Of a stretch of DNA of 64,000 bases, positions 1 to 13,600 are shown piece by piece. The stretch covers positions 437,707-501,706 of the forward strand of contig NMRA01000150.1 of NCBI GenBank assembly GCA_002633005.1, read 5' to 3'. Source of the stretch: Phoronis australis (Eukaryota; Phoronida; Phoronidae). Below the pieces are notes generated by a model. The model was not told where the DNA came from and searched no databases. It saw only the letters and a program-made list of their open reading frames with translations. The position numbers were made by a program, and so were the translations under genes. How positions within the stretch are numbered: position 1 is the first letter of the stretch; each line of letters starts with the position of its first letter.

Positions 1-1575
1 ATCCGCCACTGCAGTCCGCGGGTGGCTTAAGTTAAAAACTGCCAGTTCCAAGCCAGCTAGGCTAAGGCTAAAAGTCAGAAAATCTATCCGACACAACTCG
101 AACTCCATATGAATAGACAGAAATCCGTTTATAAGCTTTGAGCTGGATGCACACCCTAACTGCATTGCGCTGTACGCCTGGGCACTCGGTCGTCGGAAAA
201 TCTCCCGCCGACAGCCTGATCGACATCAGTTTATTTATACTACATCCTGTTGATCAACTCAGTCCCTGCTCACCAACAATGCTTCAGTTTCCAATAACGA
301 TCTTCTTTAATCTCTTTAGGAAAAGTATCGATATCTTTACTGTTATAAACTCAAACTAGACCTACCGTATTGATATACTCAACAATAAAAATTGCTACTG
401 GTTTTATGTAATTCGACCCGTTGCTTCACGATGCAAATTTTGACTTTGGACTACGTGAAGATTCAGATTCTCTCCTCCGACGGTAGTTCCCGGCACTCAC
501 CATGACGGCGACATCCCGTACTGTTGCTCCCAACTTGTTCGATTTTATAGCCAAACAAGTTGGGAAGTTTACCCTCGTAGCCAATATCTTACACGACTAA
601 TTAACTCCATTCTGGCATTTATGGTTGGAGGGCCTGCGCTCTTTTGTTCGATAATTGCTCTAATGTCCGATCAGATCGTATCTAGCCTGCATGTCTGAGC
701 TGGGCTGATAAAAATGAAAGTTAAGTTATAACACTTATTTGAGCGTAAACCAATAGAATTTCTGAATTCCTCGCCAAATGCTTATCATATTCCGTTTTTG
801 AATCACCAAAATCGCCCAACTACAACAGAATTTAAGACAATCTATTCTGTCCAAACGGATTACGAACGCACTGGGTTTGACTGTGTTCTGCCAGTGAATA
901 CGCGTTTGGTAATAGCGTGCAACCATACGTTTCCTTTGAAGCCTGGGAGATAATTGGCCTGCTTGTTATATCATACGGGACAAAAGACTGAGCTGGGCAG
1001 TTAACAAAAGAGCCAGATGTTATCGCACGTTCAGCACCCCTCACGTCTGGAAAAGTTACTGAACGACACCGCTGTAAGTGCGATGGTGTATTTTTCACAT
1101 TTTTGGGTTCACATGACGTGACTGAAACATAAGAACTACCACCACAACATATTGCTGCATTTTTCAGATCATCGGAACGAGGTTGGGATTTTCACTCGCG
1201 TGCCGGTCACACGTCCATACTCATTGAAATGTATACATGAATTTTACGGCTGAAAACAGACGAATCCTTAGTTAAAATTTGGGATTGTTGTTATTCTTCA
1301 ACAAACGATAGAAATACCGAATGGGTGGACGTAAGTTGGCCAGAGCTAGAAAACAACATCCTCTTCACCGAGTTACACGGAGTTTCAGAGGAAGCAACGC
1401 ACAACATGATCATTTTGTGACTACCGGCGCGCGCTAGCTGGTTCGACTGAAAATTTTCTTTTGAATAGACACTAGGTGGTGCGTGTGCAAAATTTTAGTT
1501 CTTTTGAACTGAAGACGAAGAACGGCATAACCGTGGGAAAGCCGGTTGAGCATCAGCAAAATCATTTTATCACCA
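1..1575. other. 5' flank of the SAM carrier gene
   Basis: No gene is recognised. The stretch includes an inverted repeat with 12-bp perfect arms (TCCCAACTTGTT at 528-539 and its complement at 554-565), and presumably the carrier's promoter and 5' UTR near 1430-1575. No TATA box stands out. Confidence 0.5.
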
Positions 1576-1617
1576 ATGTCTTCGGTCCAACCAGTTCCGT
1601 TCACTGCTGCCTTAGTG
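1576..1617 (+). CDS. SLC25A26: SAM carrier exon 1
   Basis: Fourteen codons reading MSSVQPVPFTAALV, followed by a consensus donor GTGAGT. It ends in phase 0. It was found by matching the conserved AALVAG N-terminus; no other upstream ATG joins correctly to exon 2. Confidence 0.8.
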
Positions 1618-4600
1618 GTGAGTTGGTTTAGTTGTATGAGTACATGTATTCCATTTGTTGGTACAATATCATGATTCCAAAGACAGGACTAGCCAGCTAG
1701 CAGCATGACAAGAATCTTAGTCGTCGGCGGTTACGTTGTCGTTGACACCTACACTAACACTAGATAGAAGTAGAACAGAGGTACACCGGCTTAGGAGGCC
1801 GTCTATGTCTTTGGTTTCTTCCATCTCAAACAAATACTCCCTGCATTATCAAACTTTTCTTCTAGCAATCCTTCGTTAAGTTCCCAAAATTGATAACTGA
1901 CCATTTTTAACACTGCATGTGACAGGTGGTATGACGTCTGATATTCCCTGGCGTGTGCAGTGTAAAAATGGTCAGTTACCGATCCTAGGCTAGGAACTGA
2001 ACGAGGGACTACTCTAGAAAAAAGTTTGATAATGCTGGGAGTATTTGTTTAAGTTGATAGGAATTAAAGACATCAGCAGCCTAGCTGCTAAGATGACCCT
2101 CTACACACAAAAGCCATTTATAACAACGTGACTTTGATGTTTTAGTTGGTGGAACTTTATAGACAGTGACCATCTCTTGCAGCTGGCCCCAATAGTAATA
2201 CCGACTACAGTAGTCAGTAGAATCTGTGAAGCCAGGGGCAGATGCCGGATTTTGAGTTGGGGGGGCGGGAAGGGCACAGGAATAACCAGAATTTCGGCAG
2301 ATGTGTTGTGAAATGTGCTTCTGATGAATCATATATGAGCCTCTGTTAGCCACTCGCTAAGGGGCAATTGCCTATTAGCTGAATGGTTAGCACGCTCGTC
2401 GGTTAAATCGGGGTCGCTGGTTTGATTCCCGAGGTTGGGCAAACTCGGCTAGTACGACAATTGGCGTAGTCGGCAAAAGGATGATATACCGATGAAGTGC
2501 TTCACGGAGCCTCGGACCTGAGATAGCACGCTTGATGGTGAACCTAGACCAGGAGTCGAGGACCTTAATGCGAGACAATCTTGGGGTTCATCTGTTGGGC
2601 GGCTATTCTGGGAGGTAAAAATCTTAGAGTAAAATCTTGTGACGTAGTCCAGGAGTAAAATCCTGTGATGAACCCAGGAGTAGAATTCTGTGTTCACCTG
2701 CCAGGTGGCGCGCTTGTTCGTAGGAAAGGGGGTCGTTGCGAAATGTGCTTCCGGTGAATCATATATGAGCCTCTGTTGGCCACTCGCTAAGGGGCAATTG
2801 CCTCTTAGCTCAATGGTTAGCACACTCGTCGGTTAAATCGGGGTCGCTGGTTCGATTCCCGAGGTCTGGCAAACTCTGCTATTACGACAGATGCGCGCAC
2901 CCAGCCTAAAGTGTAGGGGTACAGGGGTCTTGAATTTTTGGGTTTGCGGACCTTTTGACTGAAGAAAAGGTAAACAGGGGGGGCATGGCCCCCTTGGCCC
3001 CCCCCTAAATCTGCCACTGGAAGCTTCTATGTGTAAGAGAACACAATCGCCACTCAAGCTTGAATATAATCTGTTATAATCGTCAATATGATTCGTTTCT
3101 GATCTTTCTGTGGTGTCTTGTGATTTTTCAGTTTTGTGTGTTTGTTTTATTTACACTTCTGGTGGGAGGCTGCTAGCAGTCTTTCAGTGTGCTGTCAGGC
3201 CGGCAGGGATGAGCACCCTGATTGGGTAGCCGTGTTTTAACTGGTGATTACTTCTGGAAGCCTATAGCTAGTGAACCTGTAGGAATACAACAAACCCAAT
3301 CTAGGTGCTCATCCCTGAATCGTGATGGCTGAAAGCCTGTCAGCAGTCTCCACTAGGAGTATAAGTAACACAAAGATTCGGGAAACCAGGCACCTGGTAC
3401 ATCACCTCCAATCATTAATCCCACTCTGTTGCTAACCATCACCTTCTCTAGTAATTGCTGCCCCTTGCTTACCTTCCTCATCTCCCGTTATCACTGCCGT
3501 CTTGTTTACCATCACCTCCTAGTATCGTCATCCCCTTGCTAGCCATCACTTCCTTCCCGCTAACAACGCCCTCTGGGAGCCATCCCCACGTCACTGTGCT
3601 TTTAAGAACTCTTCATTAATTGCAATTGCTCTTGTAAAAATGAACAAAACTGCTGAGTTGTGTTTTGTTTTCATCCTCAGACAAAAATCATGATTAGATT
3701 CTGGTTAATGTATGTACTTATTTGTACATTTAAGTTTGGAATGTTTACTTTTAGGNTCTGTTGGGCGGCTATTCTGGGAGGTAAAAATCCAAGAGTAAAA
3801 TCTTGTGACGTAGTCCAGGAGTAAAATCCTGTGATAAACACAGGAGTAGAATTCTGTGTTCACCTGCCAGGTGGCGCGCTTGTTCGTAGGAAAGGGGATC
3901 GTGGTGAAATGTGCTTCTGATGAATCATATATGAGCCTCTGTTGGCCACTCACTAAGGGGCAATTGTCTATTAGCTGATTGGTTAGCACACTCGTCGCTT
4001 AAATCGGGGTTGCTGGTTCGATTCCCGAGGTCAGGCAAACTCGGCTATTACGACAGATGCGCGCACCCAGCCTAAAGTGTTGGGGTGCAGGGGTCTTGAA
4101 TTTTTGGGTTTGCGGACCTTTTGACTGAAAAAGGTAAACAGGTTTGCTGTTCAGGGCCTATTCATTGTTTATTCACCCCCCACNCTGAGCCCCCTGGTTG
4201 TGCACATGTGCTAGTCAGCGATTCGCACCCAAACTGACAAATGGTATCTGATAGAATTTTAAGGGGGGCATGGCCCCCTTGACCCCCCCTAAATCTACCA
4301 CTGGAAGCATCTATGTGTAGGAGAACACGATCGCCACTCAAGCTTGAATAAAATCTGTTATAATCATCAATATCATTCGTTTCTGATCTTTCTGTGGTGT
4401 CTTGTGATTTTTCAGTTTTGTGTGTTTGTTTTATTTACACTTCTGGTGGGAGGCTGCTAGCAGTCTTTCAGTGTGCAGTCAGGCTGGCAGGGACGAGCAC
4501 CCTGATTGGGTAGCCGTGTTTTAACTGGTGATTACTTCTGGAAGCCTATAGCTAGTGAACCTGTAGGAATACAACAAACCCAATCTAGGTGCTCATCCCT

Positions 4601-7600
4601 GAATCGTGATGGCTGAAAGCCTGTCAGCAGTCTCCACTAGGAGTATAAGTAAGACAAAGATTCGGGGAACCAGGCACCTGCTACATCACCTCCAATCATT
4701 TATCCCACTCTGTTGCTAACCATCACCTTCTCTTGTAATTGCTGCCCCTTGCTTACAATCCTCATCCCCCGTTATCACTGCTGTCTTGTTTACCATCACC
4801 TCCTAGTATCGTCATCCCCTTGCTAGCCATCACTTCCTTCCCGCTAACAACGCCCTCTTGTGAGCCATCTCCACGTCACTGTGCTTTTAAGAACTCTTCA
4901 TTAATTGCAATTGCTCTTGTAAAAATGAACAAAACTGCTGAGTTGTGTTTTGTTTTCATCCTCAGATAAAAATCATGATTAGATTCTGGTTAATGTATGT
5001 ACTTATTTGTGCATTTAAGTTTGGAATGTTTACTTTTAGGCTGGGGCTGGTGCAGGCTTGTCGGTGGACATTGCTCTGTTTCCAATTGACACGGTTAAAA
5101 CAAGATTACAGAGTGCCGAGGGTTTCATTAAGTCAGGAGGCTTCCGTGGACTCTACTCAGGCTTTGCTTCAATTGCTGTCGGATCTGCTCCTTCAGGTTC
5201 TTGTGTCTTCTTTTTTATGATCTTTTCATGCAAATATTTCTTAAAACCAACTGTATTAAAATTTACAAATTCCATCCACAAAACCGAATATTGTAATTGT
5301 AATTTTTAAAAAAAAATCTTTCTTACTGCAGTGCATGTTTTTTTAGCTTCAAAGTGTTTAAATACGTCTTATGATTTTATGTGTTTTATCCGTTTTATTT
5401 GCTCACTGCTATTGGTGCGCCTCCTGTTGTCACTAATCTGACATCTTTGTCCTGTCTAGCTGCCACCTTCTTCTGTGCGTATGAAGCCACCAAGACGATC
5501 ACATCTCAGTTTGTCACCAAGGCCCACCAGGCGCCCCTCCAGCACATGTTTGCTGCCTCACTGGGTGAAGTGGTTAGTGCATTGTTAGTAATAGGCAGCG
5601 AGTAGGAATGTACCTCAAAAAACAGCTTGGACATTGGACGTGCGTTTATCTATGATCCTTCAAAAATGTGTTTTCATTATTTCCACAACTCTATGTTACC
5701 TTCAGAAGTTTTAACATTTCCACTGCAGCTCTATACTGTTATCATTTAACAAGATATTTCAGTGATGACTTTGTTGGAAATAACCAAAGTCACAGTAAGA
5801 CTGCTTTAATGACACAGTATCGCAATTTTGCCCAGACGTATATTCGGTTTCATTTGACGTTTTTGAAAGGTCATTTTTCGGGGAATTCCCAGTATTCCAA
5901 GTTAGGCCTGTAGCTATGCACAGATTTCACTACAGAATAAAGATTATTTGGTTGCAATACAACTTATGGTTTGATTGTGTCAGAGATTATAGATATACAC
6001 ACAAGTTTTTCATTATCAAAATATTAACAATTTTAAGCTATTTATGAAGCAGACGTCTTATCCAGGTGTCTTTTACCTTCTAAAACAGTTTGGGGTAGTG
6101 GGATTTGAATCCACAAGATGCCTTAATCGGGGACCTAACTGCATGGTCTGGTGGGATTCTATGCAACCCAGGATCTTTAGATTGACAGGTGGCAGCTGTA
6201 TCACTGGCCCACTTTGACTCCAAATTACAATGTGAAAAACATGAGTTACTTCCATGAAAAGTCTGATTATGATGCTATGGAGTAACTGTTACCCCTGCCA
6301 GAGGTGTGCAATCTCTAAATGTTGTGGAGGGACTGTGACCCCTGCCAGAGCTGTACACTCTCTAAATGTTATGGAGGGACCGTGACCTTTGCCACAGGTG
6401 TACTCTCTGAATGTGTATTTATTCTTACCAGGTTTATTTATTATGTTATTTTTACTTTTATATTTTCATATGGCAGTTGCCATTACTCGTTGCAGGCATC
6501 CTGCGTGGTTCGTGTGCCAACAGAGGTCATCAAGCAGAGGGCGCAGGCCACGCCAGGAGTGACATCTATGGGTGCACTCAGGAGTACACTTCATGCTGAG
6601 GTATGCGCTCTTGATTCAGTCAAGCATTGTCTTACCAGTGTTGAGCTTACAATATAATCAAGCAGTGTGTCTTACTTGCGTTGGGTTTGCAACAACATAA
6701 CCAAGCATTGACCTTTATCAGTGTTGAGCTTGCAACAATTTAACCAAGCATTGACCTTTATCAGTGTTGAGCTTGCAACAATTTAACCAAGCATTGGCCC
6801 TTATCATTATGAGCTGACAATGAAAAATACACTTGCTAGTGTTGTTTTGACTTAAAAAACAGACAAAAGCTGACCCACCTCCTGATCTCTTAAGCCTCAT
6901 GAATATGGTAATACTTTCCCTCTGTGATAAGTGGCCCTGGACATGAGTGTCAGTGTAAATGTCATGAAACTGTTGTCATGGTGATAATTCGCCCACAATA
7001 CACATGCAGAATTAATCAGGTGTGTCTGAAGAGCCAGGTGTGTGTTCAGGTGTTGTCATGCATGTTTGATCTTAGAGATTGTTTTTGTCATCACTTTTAC
7101 ATGTGCAGTAGTCATATTATTAGTGACTCATGTGTAAGCTATGTCTGGGTAAATTATATCTGTGTCATCATTGTTACATGTGTAATACAGTCATAGTTAA
7201 GCAATAAGAAAGGTACATTGCTAGTAAAAGAGTGGTATCAATAACATGATCAGATTTCATTTGTTATAATTCAAAATGAAGTATAGAAAACACTATTACA
7301 GTTCTGTAATTCATCATTTTGTTTTTGTTTAGTTCAACTTCTGAAGTTATTGAAAAAATCTCATATTTCTGATATCCCCTAATGCAAAATTTGAACATTT
7401 TAAAAAACAATTATTCACATTGTAGTGAAGGGTCTGTTGAAATCCTCTGTTTCAATGAAATTTTGTACAAAAAGATTGCTCTTGAATTGCTGAATAAACC
7501 GTAAATGGGGAAATCAAACTATTCAGCTATCAGGTGGTTGAAACACCTGGCATTATTCAAATACCTGTCATTCTATCTTGTTTGTCATCAGATGAAACCA

Positions 7601-10600
7601 TTTTTCAGCTTGAGGAACTGATGAGTGAAGAAGAGTTCATTTTCCTTTCAGGGTTTCCATGGTTTGTATCGAGGGTTCATGAGTACTGTAATGAGAGACG
7701 TGCCATTCTCAGTATTAGAGCTCCCTCTATGGGAATATCTCAAGGTGAGATTCACAGACTAACAGTTGTTATAGATTGTTATGTAGCATTTGATCTACTG
7801 AAGTGAGGACGGAAAACATTTGAACTTCATGTTTCAGCATCTTAGTATAAATTTTGAAAATATAAAGGTTGGTTTTCTGACATTCACATTTTCTTAAATA
7901 GTGCATAGTATTTTTTACTATCTTACAAGTTAGTTTAGAAACTGGTGAGTGGTTGATTGGCTAGCTGTGCATTCCCTGTTTTGTAGACAGTGTGGGGAAG
8001 GATTCAGGGTCAAAAGGTCACAGCTACACAGTCTGGAATATGTGGTGCCCTAGCTGGTAAGAATTCTTTATTCAAAAGAATGTTTGAGTGGAAACATAAC
8101 ACACTGCCTGTTTGTATAGGTAGAGCAAGGCAGCCATCAGTTGTTGTGTGGAACTGGACATTTTGTACCATGCAAGCTGGTGGCCTCAGAGGCCCTAACT
8201 GGGTATTTTGTATCATGCAAGCTGGTGGGCTCAGAGGCCCTGACTGGGTGTTTTGTATCATGCAAGCTGGTGGACTCAGAGGCCCTAACTGGGCGTTTTG
8301 TACCATGCAAGCTGGTGGGCTGTGAGAGGCCCTAACTGGGTGTTTTTTACCATGCAAGCTGGTGGGCTCAAAGGCCCAACTGAGTGTTTTATACCATGCA
8401 ACCTGGTGGACTCAGAGGCTCTAACTGGGTGTTTTGTACCATGCAAGCTGGTGGGCTGAGAGGCCCTGATTGGGTGTTTTTTACCATGCAAGCTGGTGGA
8501 CTCAGAGACCCTAACTGGGTGTTTTGTACCATGTAAGCTGGTGGACTCGGAGGGCCTAACTTTGAAGCTGATTTTGATGAAACAGGTAGACATGCCAAAA
8601 CACTTGTATTCTTGTACTCTTGTGTCCTTCGTCTAAGTATGTTGGTAATAGTGCTGTGTATACCTATTTGTCAGTATTTTGGACATGATTTAGCAAGGCA
8701 TGTGCTTTTAAGGTTATTTGTAGTAGAACATCCAATCTCTTTCTATGGACAATGCACCATGTTTCTGTATATCTTTCAACAGTAGCTTTGTCTCGGGTAA
8801 ATTGCCCACTTAAAGAATAGTTTTGTTGACAATTTTTGTTCTCGTCTAAGAGCTACAGTAAAATGTCAACAATTTTGAACAATAATAATTTCCAAACTTG
8901 ACCTTTTCTCATTTTCAAAATGCGCGTAACATGAATACCCACACTTTCCAAAAACATTGTCCGGTAACAGTAACTATGTCATACTTGTCAAAACTGACCA
9001 ATCCTTTTTATTTTGTTACTTAAATGAAAAGATGTATAAATGTAATCATCGTAACCCCAACCTTAAATGTATTACTGTTGTCCAAGACCTCCATCACCAG
9101 ATCTGTGATGAGGACTTCAATATATTAAGTCTACACCTGGAGAAGTGGAAGTGCAGGATATGAGAAGCTATTGAGATCCAAGCCCATAGACCTGGTCTGA
9201 ACAGAGATCCGGGACTTAATCTACCTGCAGTGTATTCAGATCTGTTACAGTATTCCCCCCGACATTTGTAAATCCTCAGTTTTGTTTTTATTGTTTTCTA
9301 CTACGTCAGAGGGCATACGCAGTGGTGAATCAAGTCCATGAGATGTGGATGAAACGGCTGTACACTGCCCACATCAAGGTACGGTTTCTGTGGTTCCAAA
9401 ATGGATCTTTACTCAATATTTTCATAAATTCACTTGTTCTCCATATTTTGGCCTAAATTGGTGAGATTTTACCTTTTGTATTGTTTCAGGAGCAAGTGCT
9501 GCTGCTTTGACTACTCCACTAGATGTTGCTAAAACTCGTATCATGTTAGCTCAGGTACAAGTGAAGGTTTTTATTACTAACTGGTACAAGTGAAGGTTTT
9601 TATTAATAACTGCATGTGTGTGCACCTGTATGTTCCCCACTCATCCGAGATCTATGTCCATGTTCTTGTGTCCCCTGATGGCTGTTCCCCACTCATCCGA
9701 GATCTATGTCCATGTTCTCATGTCCCCTGATGGCTGTTCCCCACTCATCCGAGATCTATGTCCATGTTCTCATGTCCCCTGATGGTTGTACCCCACTCAT
9801 CCGAGATCTATGTCCATGTTCTCATGTCCCCTGATGGTTGTACCCCACTCATCCGAGATCTATGTCCATGTTCTTCTGTCACCTGATGGCTGTTCCCCAC
9901 TCATCCGAGATCTATGTCCATGTTCTCATGTCCCCTGATGGCTGTTCCCCACTCATCCGAGATCTATGTCCATGTTCTCATGTCCCCTGATGGTTGTACC
10001 CCACTCATCCGAGATCTATGTCCATGTTCTCATGTCCCCTGATGGTTGTACCCCACTCATTCGAGATCTGTGTCCATGTTCTTCTGTCACCTGATGGCTG
10101 TTCCCCACTCATCCGAGATCTATGTCCATGTTCTCATGTCCCCTGATGGCTGTTCCCCACTCATCCGAGATCTATGTCCATGTTCTTGTGTCCCCTGATG
10201 GCTGTACCCCACTCATCCGAGATCTATGTCCATGTTCTTCTGCCACCTGGTGGCTGTTTTATTTACTGTGATAACATTAAGTAATGGCCTTCCTTAGTGG
10301 TTCACTGTTTGCTTGTCATCAATGTCATCACTTGTCAATACTCAGTGCTGCCCTCATTTTGATTAAAAAATAACATAAAACTACTAAAAACAGTAAGTGA
10401 ATCATTAGGAAACTGGGCTTGTCAGTGGTATAGTTGGATAATGCTCCTCCATGTCAACAGGTGGCATTGTCCACCCTTGATATCTCAAAAGTTGATCTAA
10501 GCTACTTTGGTGTGTTACAGAGCAATTATCGCATTAACAATGCACACAGGGCAACAAAATGATGGTGGAAATAAAACAAATTGTCAACTATTTTAACATG

Positions 10601-13600
10601 TTTGACTTCTGAAATTGAATTCCTCATGAAAAGTTAATGGAGAATAGTTTTTTCACTGAAGAAATACAATAAAAAGAAGAAAAACGATGCGATGGGTTTT
10701 TATATCTTGACAACAGTTTTGAGTTGATGTGTGTTTACCTTAATGTATTCATTCAGCATGGTAGATAATTGGCATTTGCCTCGTGACATCCGGCAAAAGA
10801 ACAAGCCTGGCACTTGACAAAAGAAAGATTAATATCAGGCCTCTAAAAACCAGTGTCATCTTGAATACAGACTAATGTTGTAATTCACCTGTTTTTAGCA
10901 CCGTGAGAGCATGGACATACCGGTAGTTTGTACATCTATGTGTCCAATAAGTAAGTGTCCAGTGTGTATGCGTCCAGTGAGTATGCGTAAAGTGAGTATG
11001 CGTACAGTGAGTATTCGTACAGTGAGTATGCGTACAATATGTTTACAGTGAGTATGCGTCCAGTGAGTATGTATGTGTACAGTTAGTATGTTTACAGTTA
11101 GTATGTGTACAGTCAGTAAGTATGTGTACAGCCAGTATGTGCACAGTGAGTATGTGTACAGTGAGTATGTGTACAGTGAGTATGTGTGCAGCACGCATGT
11201 GTCCAGTAAGTATGTGTACAGTAAGTATGTGTACAGTGAGTATATGTATAGTATGTATGTGTACAGTGAGTATGCATACAGTGAGTATGTGTCCAGTAAG
11301 TATGCGTACAGTATGTGTACACTAAGTATGTGTCCAGTAAATATGTGTCCAGTAAAAAATACCTAACAATTTGTTTTACCAATTTTTGTTGTAAAGTAAG
11401 AGAACACTGTTTCGTGAAAATTTGTTTGTCAGAATACAAAGTCACAAAATTGTGATTTAAGTAGTGCAGATTCATTAGCACTATCTGGTGACACAGACGA
11501 TGCAGGACCAGTTTTTCAGAATTAATCAGTCAGCTTGATGAGTTTCACAACTACATGTTGCTTGAAAATGAGCGTTCACTGGGTACTACTAGTACATAAA
11601 GGAACCTAGCCATGGAAATGAAAGCAATCACTTGGGAATTTTCCCATTAATGCCCTCTTTTTGATGAAGTGGTTTCTGTCCTCAGTCTATGTATATCTTA
11701 ACAAGAGGCACCTTTAACCATTGGCATTACCTAGTGAATATCTAGGCTGTCATTGGCAATCTACTGAACTCTAACACTTGAGTAAGTGTGACTAAAACAT
11801 GACTGTCTGTGTTTGTAGCCTGGCTCCAGTGTAGCTGAAGGCAGTATATACTATTCAATGAAAGTTGTTTACTTGGACAAAGGAATTCATGGGTAAGTTA
11901 AACGGTGCATACTGCTAAACATTTCTCTTTATAGTGTTCATGGTCACATTTGCCTCTACTTTTAGTTACAAAGTGAGAGCGATCTGCTATCTAGGGGTAC
12001 ATATAACTTTAAATACAATAATACAATTCTAGTATTCAAGGCCATAATCCATAAGTGCAACAGTAATAATGATAATAATAGTAATGATATTAATACGCTG
12101 GTTGATGTACAATCATTTCTTTATGCATTGACCATTGCCAATATTTTTTCTGTATAAATCTATCATTAGTATGCTGAACAGACCTGTACAAAATGATATC
12201 AATAGTTGTTTGGACAAAAAGCCCCACACAACCAGAATAAGCAATATTATTATACCCAACATAAGTCATGAGTTGCACTTTGAACTTTTGTCAAAGACTA
12301 TGAATTTCAATCTGTCGTCATACCAGACAGTTATATTCTCCATTTTAGGTATGACCATGTTGACAAGTGTATACATGTTAAGGCTTTGTATGACCTTGTT
12401 GACAAGTGTGTACATATTAAGGCTTCACCTCAGCTACGTAGTATATTCATTCTTCCTTTTGTGCATTCCTTTTATTTGATGAACTTGTATAATATTTGGA
12501 ACGTGACTCACTTCACTCTACAAGTGTTCGGTCAAGTAACTGGGCAACAGTCCTTACTGTAAACAAAATTTATGTTGACAAAAATAGTCAGTGATGTTCG
12601 GTCGAACTCTCTGTACCTTTGATGCTCATTCGCATTGCAACAATTAAGCAGACGAAGTTGTGACATCAACAAATTTTTTCTTCTAGTGTTTATCATATAT
12701 ATTTCTTAAATTCCATTTTGCAAATCCTATTATTTCTTTAAGTGATTTAACACTTAAAAATAGTTGTATTTGTGATATGTGTATGTGGGCAGCAGGCCTA
12801 CCTACTGGAATAAACTGATATAATGCCGGTCATTGCTTCTTTAAGGTTGTTTGTGGGCGGCAGGCCTACCTACTGGAATAAACTGATATAATGCCGGTCA
12901 TTGCTTCTTTAAGGTTGTTTGTGGGCGGCAGGCCTACCTACTGGAATAAACTGATATAATGCCGGTCATTGCTTCTTTAAGGTTGTTTGTGGGCGGCAGG
13001 CCTACCTACTGGAATAAACTGATATAATGCCGGTCATTGCTTCTTTAAGGTTGTTTGTGGGCGGCAGGCCTACCTACTGGAATAAACTGATATAATGCCG
13101 GTCATTGCTTCTTTAAGGTTGTTTGTGGGCGGCAGGCCTACCTACTGGAATAAACTGATATAATGCCGGTCATTGCTTCTTTAAGGTTGTTTGTGGGCGA
13201 CAGGCCTACCTACTGGAATAAACTGATATAATGCCGGTCATTGCTTCTTTAAGGTTGTTTGTGGGCGACAGGCCTACCTACTGGAATAAACTGATATAAT
13301 GCCGGTCATTGCTTCTTTAAGGTTGTTTGTGGGCGGCAGGCCTACCTACTGGAATAAACTGATATAATGCCGGTCATTGCTTCTTTAAGGTTGTTTGTGG
13401 GCCACAGGCCTACCTACTGGAATAAACTGATATAATGCCGGTCATTGCTTCTTTAAGGTTGTTTGTGGGCGGCAGGCCTACCTACTGGAATAAACTGATA
13501 TAATGCCGGTCATTGTTTCTTTAAGATTGTTTGTGGCCGACAAGCCTACCCTACTGAAATAAACTGATATAATGTCGTACATTGTTTCTTTAAGGTTGTT

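Larger units (their letters stand above)
2591..5039. repeat. Direct duplication of intron 1 joined by an N
   Basis: Positions 2591-3755 and 3757-5039 are near-identical copies: both begin TCTGTTGGGCGGC and end TTACTTTTAG, the acceptor of exon 2. The copies meet at a single N at 3756. The second copy has an extra block near 4140-4265 with another N at 4184. Only the second acceptor leads into coding sequence. Confidence 0.85.

Noticed and set aside
6080-6200. tRNA-like B box GGATTCAAATCC on the minus strand
   Set aside because: No A box at the right distance and no cloverleaf; at most a decayed tRNA-derived repeat.
8010-8598. Open frames of 62-115 codons on both strands with repeats such as PPACMVQNTQ
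   Set aside because: They are produced by the 45-bp minisatellite, whose unit is a multiple of three; both strands stay open and no family is recognised.
9316-9378. Exon-like stretch after GTCAG reading AYAVVNQVHEMWMKRL, ending at GTACGG
   Set aside because: Its phase does not fit between SAM-carrier exons 6 and 7, which join perfectly without it, and the family has no insert there.
10895-11481. Overlapping frames rich in Tyr/Thr/Cys or Met/Cys/Val on both strands
   Set aside because: Artefact of the 15-bp array in the SAM-carrier intron.
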